Shown here in pieces: positions 40,501-53,871 of a stretch of 64,000 bases of DNA. The DNA comes from Coprinus comatus (lineage: Eukaryota > Basidiomycota > Agaricomycetes > Agaricales > Agaricaceae): contig JAWPGT010000007.1 in the NCBI GenBank assembly GCA_034638255.1, positions 744,001 through 808,000 on the forward strand, in the 5' to 3' direction. Under the pieces are notes generated by a model that saw nothing but the letters and a program-made list of their open reading frames with translations, was not told where the DNA came from and made no database searches. Within the stretch, counting starts at the first letter, position 1, and each line of letters opens with the position of its first letter. The translations under genes were made by a program, and so were the position numbers.

Positions 40501-40667
40501 ACGACAGGGCTGAAAAGGTAAACAATTCTTTAATATTTCATTTTACGTCGACTAATTACGTCCAGCGTCCCCGTTATGAGCGCGAGGAAGTGCCAAGCGA
40601 ACCTATGCAAGTCGACAAGCGAGACCCATCAGTGCGTGCAGAGACTCCAGAAGAGGGCGAGATATGA
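37553..40667 (+). CDS. PRP40: PRP40-type pre-mRNA processing protein (WW-FF)
   Basis: U1 snRNP-associated factor that bridges 5' splice site and branch-point complexes. It starts [20 protein letters not shown], which is the first WW domain (with TKQSVWEKP). The second WW follows ([25 protein letters not shown]). After a Pro/Ser linker come FF domains: [74 protein letters not shown] and [20 protein letters not shown]. The C-terminus is a long RE/RD charged tail (about 40.07-40.25 kb) ending AETPEEGEI with TGA at 40665-40667. About twelve introns, all in frame. The RE/RD tail resembles metazoan PRPF40 and SR-like tails; budding yeast Prp40 lacks one. Confidence 0.94.
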
Positions 40668-40701
40668 TGGTATTAGGAATGTAGATATATTATATACAAT
40701 G

Positions 40702-41206
40702 CTATGAGTCTGCTACGTCAATCTTGCTAATTCGAAGCCGTGTGTATGGCTGCTTATGTTGGATTGTGCGTCTGTAGCCCTTTCTGCGCTTCTTTTTGAA
40801 GATAAACTCCATGTTGCCCTTGGTGTGCTCGACAACAGTAGCCTCGACAGTGACCTTGGAAGGAGGGATTACGGGGTTGCCGCGGAGAGTAAACTCGCGC
40901 GAGCCCACTTCATGGATGGCGTCTAGCGTAAGAACATCACCGACATTGACGTCACGGATACGAGGGACGGTAAGGAGGTCGCGTGGTGTCAGGATATATT
41001 GACGCCCGAGGAAGGACGCGACGACGTATTGCGAGGGCTGGGAGCGAATGAGTTGGAGGGCAGAAGACGTAGACTCGGGGACGATGGCCTGTGTAGCAAG
41101 GGTGCGTGTTAGGGGCAGCGAGGGCACTGTGTAATTGGTTAGTAATATTTATCAAAAGCGCATATAGTCACGTACAACGCCTGAAGAGACCCAGCAGCGT
41201 CGCCAT
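40702..41206 (-). CDS. Mitochondrial ribosomal protein bL21m
   Basis: Large-subunit mitoribosomal protein. Exon 1 encodes MATLLGLFRR and joins through one intron to LPSLPLTRTLATQAIV, a plausible mitochondrial presequence. The bL21 core follows: QYVVASFLGRQYILTPRDLL, GDVLTLDAIHEVGSREFTLR and the RNA-binding end FIFKKKRRKGYRRTIQHKQP. The stop lies only 34 bp from the PRP40 stop (tail-to-tail). The start is 159 bp from ATP1 in the opposite direction. Confidence 0.92.
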
Positions 41207-41365
41207 AGTGGAGAACAGCGGCAGTTTGTACAAATTAAATTGGGAGAGTGTGTGAAATTGGAGCGGAGTTCGAAAGTTCCGAGTAAGGCCGACTGTACAA
41301 GTACAGAACCGAAAACTTCCCTCCTCTCATACCCCATTCCACCTTTTCCATCTCCCATTTCCCAA
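41207..41365. promoter_or_regulatory. Divergent promoter bL21m/ATP1
   Basis: This 159 bp region is shared by two nuclear genes for mitochondrial proteins. It carries a palindrome TTTGTACAAA at 41225-41234 and a related TGTACAAGTACA at 41294-41305, followed by a CT-rich tract leading to the ATP1 start. The repeated TTGTACAA-type words could be a regulator site; this is inference. Confidence 0.5.
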
Positions 41366-43479
<2,114 letters not shown>

Positions 43480-43639
43480 AAGATGGATTTTATTTGTTTG
43501 CATAGACTTTCGATGGGCTAGCTACCTCGAGAAATCAAAATAAAATTCTCATCATTCTTTTTGCTTACATCTTAATATATAAATAATTTCATGCATTGAT
43601 CGTGATGTCATGAGATCAAAATCTTCTTTGCTTGCATCA

Positions 43640-45189
43640 ATGTCCACTTCGGAAGAAATCGCAAAAGCTGCAAAGGCCGCCTTTCAGGCATCTCAGTTGA
43701 TTCCCTCGGAACAACGCATAAATGCCCTGCATGCGATTAAGAGAGAATTAGAGGCTAAGAAGGATGAAATCCTCGCAGCTAATCGTGAAGATGTAGAGGT
43801 CAGCCCATCCTCCGAGTCATCGCCCAGTGTCCACCAGTATCTGACCATCCATTAGGCAGCTCAGCTACTGGTTACATCTCGTCGTATGCCTGAGTCAATG
43901 CTCAAACGACTTGACTTGGGCAAAGGAGACAAATGGGACTCGATGCTGCAGGGTATTCTCGACGTCGCTGCGTTGCCTGATCCCACCGGAAAGGTTACCT
44001 ATGCAACTGAGATGGACGATGACTTGGAGCTCTACAGGGTTTCCTGTCCGATTGGCGTACTCCTTGTCATTTTTGAATCCAGGCCTGAAGTTGTGGTTAA
44101 CATTGCAACGCTTGCCATTAAATCAGGTTCGTCTTTTTTACCAAATGAGAGTAAGTCAACATGACTCACAGGTTTTTCAATATCAGGAAACGCAGCAATT
44201 TTGAAAGGAGGCAAAGAATCCAACCGTACAACACTCCTCTTAGCATCAGCAATCTCAGCTGGTCTTTCCCAAACATCACTTCCATCGACTTATATTCAAA
44301 CGATTGAAACTCGTGAAGAAGTTTCCTCTTTGCTTGCTTTGGATCAGTATATCGATTTGGTTATTCCAAGAGGAAGTAATGCTTTGGTTAAGAGTATTCA
44401 AGATGGGACTAGGATACCTGTCATGGGACATGCTGATGGCTTGTGTTCAATTTATTTGGATGAAAGTGCGGATCATGAGAAGGCTATTAGGGTTGTAGTT
44501 GATTCCAAGGTGAGTAGCCTTTCTTTTTTACTTGAGAAAATATTTTGAGCTCATATATTGTTGGGTATAAAGACAGATTACCCTTCAGCTTGTAATGCCG
44601 TTGAAACACTCATCATTCATCCATCATTACTCAACACACTTTGGCCTACACTTGCTACACATCTGATTCAGAAAGTGTCAAATTCGAATGCGACCCAGCT
44701 ACATATGCTGCAGTAGTCAATGAAGATTCAATAATCAAACCAGCTCAACAAAGTACACATTTTAAAGAAGCAACACCCGAATCATATACAACCGAACATC
44801 TTTCATTGAAACTTACAGTCCTCTCATTACCAACGATTCAAGAAATAATTCAATGGATTAATTCTCATTCATCACATCATACTGATTGCATTATAACTGA
44901 AAATGAAACAAATGCAACGATGTTTTGTAATGCTGTGGATTCTGCTGGAGTTTTTGTTAATGCGAGTACTAGATTTGCTGATGGATTTAGGTATGGATTT
45001 GGAACTGAAGTGGGGATTAGTACGGGTAAAATGCATGCTCGTGGTCCTGTTGGTTTGGAAGGTTTGGTTACTTATAAGTATAAGTTAAGGAGTAAAGCGA
45101 AGACTGGGCATGTTGTTGAGGATTATGGAGAAAAAGGTGATAAGACGTATAAACATATTCCTATTAAGGCGGATTCCGTTCCTTTCTAA
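43640..45189 (+). CDS. PRO2: Gamma-glutamyl phosphate reductase (apparent frameshift)
   Basis: NADPH-dependent reduction of gamma-glutamyl phosphate to glutamate semialdehyde, the second step of proline synthesis. Start chosen at [19 protein letters not shown]; an in-frame ATG lies 30 bp upstream at 43610. Blocks: [53 protein letters not shown], the catalytic Cys in [11 protein letters not shown], and [20 protein letters not shown] followed by [11 protein letters not shown]. About four introns. At 44671-44675 the frame of HLIQK does not continue into [14 protein letters not shown]; one missing base (AAAG to AAAGG) restores it. Both sides are well conserved, so an assembly indel is the likely cause. 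Confidence 0.88.
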
Positions 45190-45398
45190 AACCTAAATTT
45201 TCTTTCTCGGGGGAAAAATAAATCGGGCTTTTTTTAAAATTGTTCTTCATATGTTACAGTGGTTTTTTTGTTGTTGTGTTTTATAAACGTGAAAAATATG
45301 TGGAAGTGATATAAGTGTGGGTATGTACTGTACACAGATACGTGTGTAAAAAGGCGGGTACTAAGTAACGGAGTGGTGTATACGTTATAATGTAACGT

Positions 45399-47120
45399 TT
45401 ACACCTCTAGCTTAGCACGTTTTTCTGTACTCGAATCTTCAGCTTCCTCTTCGGCTTTACGCTTTGTGCTACCAGTCTCTGAGGGTTTGGTAGTAGTGGT
45501 AGTGGCGGCAGTAGTAGCATCGGGTGCGGGGGCTTTCTTCTTCTTTTTGACGATATTTGTCAGATCGTTAACGATTCGTTGTTGAAGTTCAGGTTTGATC
45601 CCAGTGTTTAGCTCTTTGTCTAAAGCTTGAGCGGCAAGTGCAGATGCATTTCCTGATAACGCCTCATTAGGAGACGTCTTTAATTCTTCGACCTAAAAAG
45701 ATAGTATCAAGCCCTGTTTTTCGTTTTTTTTTTTTTTTTTTTTGAGCGGAGGGGAAAAGTTACCTTCAATGCTAAATCACCCCTCAATTCCATCAACTCT
45801 TTAATCTCAATCTCGATTCTCTGTTTCGACATCTTTTGAACAATATCATCTCTAACAAGTTTAGTCACTGCCTTTCCTTTCCCTTTTCCTTTTTATCAAC
45901 TTTCTGTTCTTCTTCTTCTGCTAAAGGTGGAAGTTTTCCTTCTAAACCATTTTGAAGTTCAATTAACCTAGCTTCAACACTTTCTAAAGCGTTTACAGCG
46001 TGTGTAATTGCATCTGATAATCGACCTGATGTTAGGTCTAATACAATACTGAGTTTGTAATGGCCTTCTGCGATTTGTCGAGATGAAAGTGGGAGTAAAG
46101 AGATTTTGAGGTTTAATCCAGCTTCGTAATCTTGAATTGCTTGATCGAATTTCTCTGTTTTTCGTTCAAACAAAACATCATCATTATTACCCAAAAACAA
46201 AAGTACAAAAAGAAGAAAAAAGCGCACCTGTTTCCAAAGAAACATCACCCAAAGCAATATACGTATCTGCCAATTTAAGTCGAACTTCATCATCATCTTC
46301 ATCTTCAGCTTGTTTATCATAAATAGCCCTAGCAAGATCCAATACTTCCCAAGCGGCATTAAAATCATCTTCTGGCTCTTCCTCTTCTTCGTCCTCTTCA
46401 TCCCCTTCTCCCTCCCCACCTTCTTCTTTTTGTCTACGTTCTTCTTCAGCTATAGCTTTTTCAGCCGAACCGAATAAATCTACAACTGTATCTTCATCTT
46501 CCGCGTCGCCAGAGAATGAGAGTATAGGACCATTGGCAGAGTTCACTATATAGTGTGAAAGATATGATGATAAGTAATATGGTAAAATGTGGGGGGAAGG
46601 GGATATGGATGAGTATAGGTATGGGTATGAGGGTGGGGGGAGATTGTATGTACCTTGAGGTTCATCTTCAACGGGAGCTTCAGGTTGTTCTTTGCCTAAA
46701 ACACCACTTTGTGATATCGCGTTCTCTAATAGTGCTCTCCCATATGAAAAATACAAGTCGGCGGATTCAGGTGCATCATCTCCATATTGTTTGGTTCTGA
46801 AAGTTGATAAAATGTAAGTTAGTATATTAGTGATTTGTGAATGTTGCTGCCATTGCCATTGAGAAAGGGAAGGTGTGTCTGATCAGGTCATAGTTCCGTT
46901 ATATCATTGTCCCTTTTCAAGACAAGACAAAAACGCGTTCTTTTTTAAAGAGATGGGGGGAAATATGAAAAACGACAACTTACACAAGTTCCAAAGCAGT
47001 TGCATAATAATCAACTGCTTGTTCATATTTCTGTAATGCAAAAGCGCGTTTGGCTTGTTCAATAGCGCTTTCTAATATTACCTCTTCTCCTCCTTTTTGT
47101 TCTTCCCTTTCTGCTTGCAT
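45399..47120 (-). CDS. NASP/Hif1-like histone chaperone (SHNi-TPR; apparent frameshift)
   Basis: Histone H3-H4 chaperone of the SHNi-TPR family. Start chosen at MQAEREEQKGGEE (47118-47120). The first TPR reads AKRAFALQKYEQAVDYYATA and the next YFSYGRALLENAISQSGVLG. A long acidic insert (EEERRQKEEGGEGEGDEEDE ...) interrupts the TPRs, as in family members, followed by AAWEVLDLARAIYDKQ and FDQAIQDYEAGLNLKISLLP. The C-terminus has an oligo-Lys segment and ends STEKRAKLEV, a likely nuclear signal. At A5 (45890-45894) the frame ending KKEKGKERQ must shift to continue VTKLVRDDIVQKMSKQRIEI; six A would do so. About four to five introns. Confidence 0.85.
45724..45743. repeat. Poly-T (20) tract inside an intron
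   Basis: Twenty T residues on the plus strand lie in the NASP-like gene's intron (A-run in the transcript). A run this long is error-prone in sequencing; its length here should not be trusted. Confidence 0.9.
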
Positions 47121-48094
47121 CTTGGTTTTTTGTTTGAATGATGAGAGTGATGAGGTTGAAGCGAAAGTAAGGCTAAGCACCACGCGTTTGTTTTTCCGAG
47201 GGATCGAGGGTGCTAGTGAGGGGACTGTTGTAAGTATAAATAAATGATCAACAACCTGCATCACATCAATCACCAACCCTTACTTATATGTTTATATGTG
47301 TACTCGGATAATCTCCAAAACTCAAAGAATGGGCGGTGATACGGAAGAAGAACAAAGAGAGACTCCCCCATCATAGAAAATATTCAGTTTATAAAGTAAA
47401 CAAGGCGGATGTTTCTTGTGGCGGTGGCATGGTTTTCGTGTCAAAACAGTCTTCCACTGGTTCCGAATAACGCTAACGCGCTCGCCATGAACAGTTATCC
47501 TTGGATTCATCTCATCTTAGGTGTTGTTCCGTTTCTCCAAGACAACGATCTCCTTCTCCAACCATCACTTGGTAATTCGATAAAGCATCACTGAATTACG
47601 CCACTGGAGTCCGGACACTGAATATGATGTCCGAAAAATTGACACAACAAACAATATTATTCCTCCTAAGTCATCACACTCCCCCGTATCAAAAACTTCA
47701 ACTTTGAAATACAAGTGTAGAGCATTGCGGTATTTTCAGTATAAATTAGTAGGTGTATTTTGGCTCACAAGAGTCATAATGGTTACTCATCACAAGTCCC
47801 ATTTTCACAGCCGCACAGACAAAGGCCCGATGAGGATGACCCTATACGACTAAGTTGAGCTTAATTCTCCTGATACATTCCTCAGTCGCCATCGGCTATT
47901 GTTTGACAATGACTTCTATCAGGATGTGTAGTACTGTAAGTGAAAAATGACCGCGGAACTGCGGCAGTATTTTGGAAAACCCGAGCTAGTACATTTTTCT
48001 ACTATAAAAGGTGAACACCATTCTCGGTCACGAATCTACAGACTTCAATTCTCATTTTTTTCTCCCGTTATTCTCGACCAGTACCCAGATAGAT
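47121..48094. other. Intergenic, divergent
   Basis: Upstream of both the NASP-like gene (minus) and the DUF6533 gene (plus). Small open frames (47322-47510 minus, 47409-47594 plus) show no family features. It contains GTCCGGACA-type words near 47.61 kb. No RNA gene seen. Confidence 0.45.
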
Positions 48095-50279
48095 ATGGAT
48101 GAGAACAGTATTCCTGCTGATGTTTTGATAGATGATATGAAAATGGTTCGTCAGATAGGATACATTTTTTGTTGGTCCTTTCAATTCTCTTGTGCAGAGA
48201 CTCTCAATCTAATTCCTTTGGCTCTTGAGATTCTGGACTCACCCTTTATGTATATGATTTCTTGTGCCGGTTCTCTCGAGAGGTATGTCCTTCAATAAAT
48301 TAGACATATACAAGCATCAATCAAGTTTTTTGGATGTAGATCAAATATATCCATAGGTAATTTTATTGAAGGGGGCTTCATACCTTCAGAATAACGATCT
48401 GATACTCGTGGATTAAGGCAACAATCCTGGTCCATGGTCCGCATTATTTACGTCATGATTGAAGTAATGACTGTGATATGTCACCTGTAAGACGACTTAC
48501 CTACTCCCTGCACTTCACTACTAATCATATCCCCAAAAGACTTACCATGAAAAGTATGTGGACATGCTAAGAGCACTATATTTTATTTTCATTTCGTTCT
48601 TTAATGTAGTTCACCTGGAAATTGCTTCATCAACTAAAGTGAGCTGGAGATCGGAACTTACATTAGGCTCGGCGACTGACTGTAGACAAATGTGCTGTGT
48701 AGATGTAACGAATTTTCCTCACAGACCGCCTCTCCGGCTAATCTGAAAATAAAATACACAGGTGCAGTGTCAAGGGTAGCATATCTCTAGTGTAAGTACT
48801 AAGTGGTCGGAGTACTCATTAGTTGTGAAGTGACGACTAAAATAATAACTACCAGAATAATGGACGTCCTCGTTGCCGGTGCCATCAAAACTATTCTGGC
48901 GATGCGACTTCGTGCGCTATGGAAAAATAATCACCTAGGTGATTCTATCTTTTTTCCCCCTCTGATATGGACCCTTACTCTCCTGTAAATTGTAAATTTA
49001 AGTCACAATACTACTCAGTTTCGCGGTATTAGGTGAGCACCCCAAACCACCCCTGCCACACAGGTCATACTGACCATCAGGTACCTGTTATATTAGTTGA
49101 AGTTGCTGTATGCTGTGAACATTCTAAATTCTGGTACTTTGGTAACCAAAATCCCTGACCGGTAGATCGGCTGTGGCCTGTTCATATTCGGGGCTACTGT
49201 TACAGGAAAATGGGGCACTTTGGTACTCCCTCTCCATAGGTGTTACTTATCATTATCAGGAGCAACTCTTAATGTGTATGTACTAATTGGACCTGCATTA
49301 ATATGGTAAGTATTAAAAAAACATGTTCTGGGTGTCACACACCGTACTGATATATAACCATTTAGGGGAATCCGTGTATTTTTTACTGGTATGTTCAAAT
49401 TCATAGATGTTAAGGAGAGAGCAAAAGTTGACTGAAGTAAACTCATCATCAGGTATTGAGCTAATGCTTACTCTTGTCAAGCTGTTCCATAGTCTCCGGG
49501 AAACACAAGCACTAGCAACTACATTCCCAGCCAAAATCCTACATCTAAGGAAAGCAACTCCAATTGTATATGTATATTACCGTGATGGAGTACTTTATTT
49601 CATCCCGTGAGTACTTTTACACCTTTTGTTTTTAGGAGCCATTTTCAACTACTGACAAACTCACCCCAACTTACATTCACATATTTTATATGTGTGTTTT
49701 AAACAGGATTTTTGGTGAGCTTACATATGTGAAAAGGATCACTATTATGCTGTTGACTACAGTTGGGCCGACTGCAAATAGTTGTTTCCGCACTTGGTTT
49801 CTCAGTGGTGACGGATGTGTCGAACCATCTTATTCACTTTGATTGGGCACCGTATGTTTTTATATTTTAAGCATTTTTCGGGTTTCACTTATATATTGAA
49901 TTATTAATATCACGATGTCCCGACAGATTACTTGGAGTCACATACTACCTCTGTGTAAGTTTTATGAATGTACTAAAATGATGGTACGATTTCAAATCTG
50001 TCATTACAATAACAGGGCACTCGGTTGATCTTGAATTTGCGCGAAGCAAATTGTAAACTCACAGAAGGTTCGGTAGATCGACAGTTGTCCTCCATACGGT
50101 TTGATGGGGGTAATAGCCAAGGTGGTTCTGAGGGAGCGAGTACTCAGCATGGCAGCGAGCAACACCGCGAGGAAGATGAGATGATGAAGATAGTAGGGTC
50201 CCGATGGGAGTGGAAATGGTACAAAAAAATTCTACCAGTGCTACTAGCATACATGCTAATGAGTCAAGGGATGCTATAG
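48095..50279 (+). CDS. DUF6533-family multi-pass membrane protein, possibly decayed
   Basis: Basidiomycete-specific family of about seven-TM proteins of unknown function. The start MDENSIPADVLIDDMKM matches no domain itself but precedes LTLYVYDFLCRFSRE, the DUF6533 signature region. Downstream pieces fit the family in order: AGAIKTILAMRLRALWKNN (about 48.87-48.93 kb), IELMLTLVKLFHSLRE and TPIVYVYYRDGVLYF (49.46-49.61 kb), and GTRLILNLREANCKL (50.02 kb), with a Gly/Ser/charged tail ending MSQGML at 50277-50279. The region 48.30-48.84 kb, which should encode TM2-TM3, gives no clean frame, and the exon 1/exon 2 phase does not match. It is either a rearranged or partly decayed gene, or affected by sequence errors. 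Confidence 0.55.
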
Positions 50280-51266
50280 AAGAGATAGCGGGGTAGTTAC
50301 AAGTTACCAACATGTACATGTTCTGATATTTTGATTCTCGCAATTGTACCACAGCTAATATTTATGTCCCTTTCAGTTTCGATGTCTATCTAGGTTATCT
50401 GGTTTATAAGTTGCTCAAGACTCGAAACATCGTCTGGGAAGCTTCTAGACTTTGTGGATTCGAAGCTCTTCTTGTACTTCGAGAGTAGCCTTCTTCAAGT
50501 TCCGGAACTTCATTACCCCCTTTTCGTCTCCACCAGGTCTCTTCCCGGTAACATTCATAATCTCACTAGCTCCCATGGAATATTTTTCAAAAAAACTGAG
50601 CATGCCCAACTAGTAATCACGAATGGTAAAATCTTGGAAAAGGTTAATCTTGGTCGTCTTCAAATGCCGTGCTCATCTCCTAGTACCAACAAGATAGCTT
50701 CGAAATCAAGATGTCGGGATATAGTGAAGAAGGAAATGCACGCCGGGTACGCTGATCATCATCATCATCATCATATAACAGACTCTCCACCATACATCAT
50801 TGTTGTGATATGATCAGTGATTGTCGTAAATAAAAGGCTTTTGATGAGATTGGATTTAAGCAATTTGTGAAATGATAGTATACTCGAAATTTTGAAACTG
50901 ATGATTCTATCATCATAATTATCATACTTCGAAGCTCGGTGTCGAGTATTATTCTGCGTCATATGCTCGCTCCATAAGTAAATAGAGAGGGATCCGCAGC
51001 ACTAGACTTCGACACAATAAACTAATGCTGCCGCCATCAAAATGTGGTTCCGGCATTATAAAAGGGAAACCAATCTTCTATACTTAGGGTCGTTGTTAGC
51101 ACAGGTTTGCTCAGGGTTTGCCAGTCTTCTCAGCGGACTGTTGATTATTACGCAAAGAGAGATCAGTACTTTCCTTCTCTTATTTACAGTATTGTTTACT
51201 TCCCCCCCCAACCCCAACGGTTGCCATCTGGTAACCCCTTTCTTATTAATCCTCTCCCTCTCTACC
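50280..51266. other. Intergenic
   Basis: Nearly 1 kb between the DUF6533 gene and the carboxypeptidase. It includes a CAT repeat at about 50757-50774 that makes poly-His in one frame. The 119-codon open frame 50454-50813 has no recognisable features. Nothing else supported. Confidence 0.5.
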
Positions 51267-53695
51267 ATGAAGTTAGATATCAAATGGATATTGCTGACAG
51301 CTACAGCAAATATCTTTGCAGAAGCTGGGCAAGTTCCGGTAGTAAAAGGAATATTAGGCGGAACCGGTGAAGATATCACTGCGACTTCACCTTCGACTTC
51401 AAGGATTTTGGAGGAAGAAGGTATAGGTAATGTAGGTATAGCACGCGTTGCTAATCAACTGCGTGGTGTTGTCGAGAATTCAGGAGTTTGTGGTCAGTCT
51501 GGAACCGTGGTTTTATGATTTTCTCAGGAGAGAAGGTTAATGTTGATGAGATAGAGACTACCGAAGGTGTATACCAGGCATCCGGTTATGGAGATATAAC
51601 CGAAAATGATAGTATTTGGTATATTCACTCTTTCTGTAGGTCCGAAGGGGTTGTTGTTGATTGTTATAATATTAGGTTTTGGTTTTTCGCTGCTCGTAAC
51701 AACCCAGACACGGCACCCCTAGCATTATGGTTCAATGGAGGGGTGCGTCTTTACTATACCGTCTCGGCTAGCGCTAATACTTCTTATCAGCCTGGTAGTT
51801 CGAGTATGATTGGATTAACACAAGAAATGGGTCCTTGTCGTATCAACAATGACAGTGATACTGTATCCTTGAACCCTTTTGCATGGAACGAAAGGGTGAA
51901 TATGCTTTATATTGATCAACCGGTTGGAGTTGGGTTTTCAAGAGGGAACAAAACTATTGGTACATCAATGGATGCCGCGGAGGACGTTTGGACTTTCATG
52001 CAGATTTTCTTGTCGGATCCGAGATTCTCGCAATTCCAGAGTCGGGATCTGGCGATTTGGACTGAATCGTACGTAACGATGAGTTCTCTCAAAATTCAAG
52101 AATCGATTTAATATCACTTTAATTTGCAGATATGGTGGACATTACGGTCCCGCATTTGCTTCGTGAGTTCATTCATTAATTTTTGGTGTTCTATCTAAGC
52201 TGATGTACCTCTCTTAAGGTACTTCTTGTCCCAGAATGAAGCCATTGCTGCTGGTCAGGTTAACGGCGGTATCACTCTCAACCTCAAGACACTCGGTATT
52301 GGAAATGGACTTACAGTAAGAGAATAACAAAGTAACAACAATCTCAAGATCTACTTGCTGACTTTATGTTACCCTCCGCAGGATGCATTGTTACAATATG
52401 AAGGAATCGTTAACTTTGGCTCCAATAATGATTATCGCACCTTTGACTCAGGAATAGTTACAAGTGCTAACCGGTCTTGGGTCAACCCAGGTGGATGTCG
52501 AGATCAGGTAAGTCACTTTCACTGCCACAATTTATGTTTGGTTTTCTTCAACAAACACATGTACTACCTAGATTAGGGAGTGTTATAATAATGGAACTGA
52601 TAACCGATGCTCTCGAGCTCAAGACTTTTGTAATCGGAATGTAGTTGCACCTTTTGCACAGGATATTAACGTAAGTTTTTTTTCTCAATTATTCGTCGAG
52701 AAGTTTTCGATTTAAAAAAAATTATATTCTTACCAATATAGCCATACTATACACCAAATCCCCCGACGGACCCATATCCCCGTGATCCCGAAACGTACCT
52801 TAACTCAATTGTGCCCTCCATTGGCGCTGATGGCCTTTGGGCAATAACAAGTGAAACAGTGTATATAAATTTCGCAGACACTGGTGAGGAGATTCGACAT
52901 GTCCACATTCTTAGTTTGTTAATCTGGGTTGGTTATTTAGGTGATTGGATGAGGAACTTTAGACCCGAGTTGGAAAGAGTTATTAATGCCGGGGTAGACT
53001 CTCTTTTTTATAATTTGGGCCTTTGATATTTATTTCGTTTTAGGTCAGGACCCTGATCTATGTAGGAGACGCGGTAAGGATATTGTATATTGGATAATGG
53101 GCTAACAGGCAACTCAACCTTGATTTATGATGAATAGGACTTCATTGTCAACTACCAAGGGGTTCAATTAGTGGTAAGCAATCTCATTTGTGTTGTTACC
53201 CAACTTTTATCTAAGTCTCATGTTATGACTTAGGTCGATGCCCTCAACACGACCTTCACTGAAGAATACCGTCGACAAGAATACCAGACCTATATAGTCA
53301 ATGGTGTAGAAGCAGGATCATACAAGAATGCTGGAACGTTTTCATACCTTAGGGTTTTCGGAGCTGGACACGAAGTCCCTGCTTACACGGTAAGTGTTTC
53401 GATCTCTAAACAGTGTTTCACTGTTACCCCGAGCTGAGAAAGAAACTGAGCCGCTGCCTCTCTCTTACAAAATCAGATTGGTAACTTGCCTATCGGACAA
53501 GTTGCATTTCAAATGTTCAGTCAAATCATGGCAAATCAATCTTTGTCAAACGAAGCTATTGTAACTACTACGGAGACCAATGGTGGAGGTGCCAGTGGTT
53601 CAAATTCGGCTTTGTCCGCTCCGGGAGTAAATATCCTCGGATTTATAATGATGACTGTTGCACCGTTCGCGAGTTACATGTTGCTGAGATGGTAA
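51267..53695 (+). CDS. Secreted serine carboxypeptidase (peptidase family S10), probably GPI-anchored
   Basis: Removes C-terminal residues from peptides. The start MKLDIKWILLTATANIFAEA is a signal peptide. The S10 core reads GYGDITENDSIWFWFFAARN, PLALWFNGGPGSSSMIG after splicing, YIDQPVGVGFSRG, the nucleophile motif TESYGGHYGPAF (Ser in ESYGG), the Asp region GDADFIVNYQG, and the His motif FGAGHEVPAY. The usual GESYxG has Thr for the first Gly. The C-terminus is Gly/Ser-rich (GGGASGSNSALSAPG) followed by a hydrophobic end (ILGFIMMTVAPFASYMLL), which suggests a GPI signal. About eleven introns; catalytic triad intact. The upstream intergenic region is long, so regulation may be elaborate. Confidence 0.9.
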
Positions 53696-53871
53696 AACGT
53701 TAGTCTAAGTTATATACGTAGTACATATGCATAAGACTACATAGGTCAAGTACACAGTGTATCCTCCTGTACAACTATAATTTTACATTGCTGTCAAAGT
53801 TAGATTAAATTACATGTGTAGTTGGCGAGTTAAGAGCAATTCCGAAAAGCATATCGGCGGTATAGTGGTAC

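Noticed and set aside
40021..40521. Alternative-frame open frame over the RE/RD tail of PRP40
   Set aside because: Repetitive RE/RD coding sequence stays open in other frames; the PRP40 frame is fixed by upstream FF domains and the C-terminus.
50454..50813. 119-codon frame with poly-His
   Set aside because: The poly-His comes from a CAT microsatellite; the rest has no family features.
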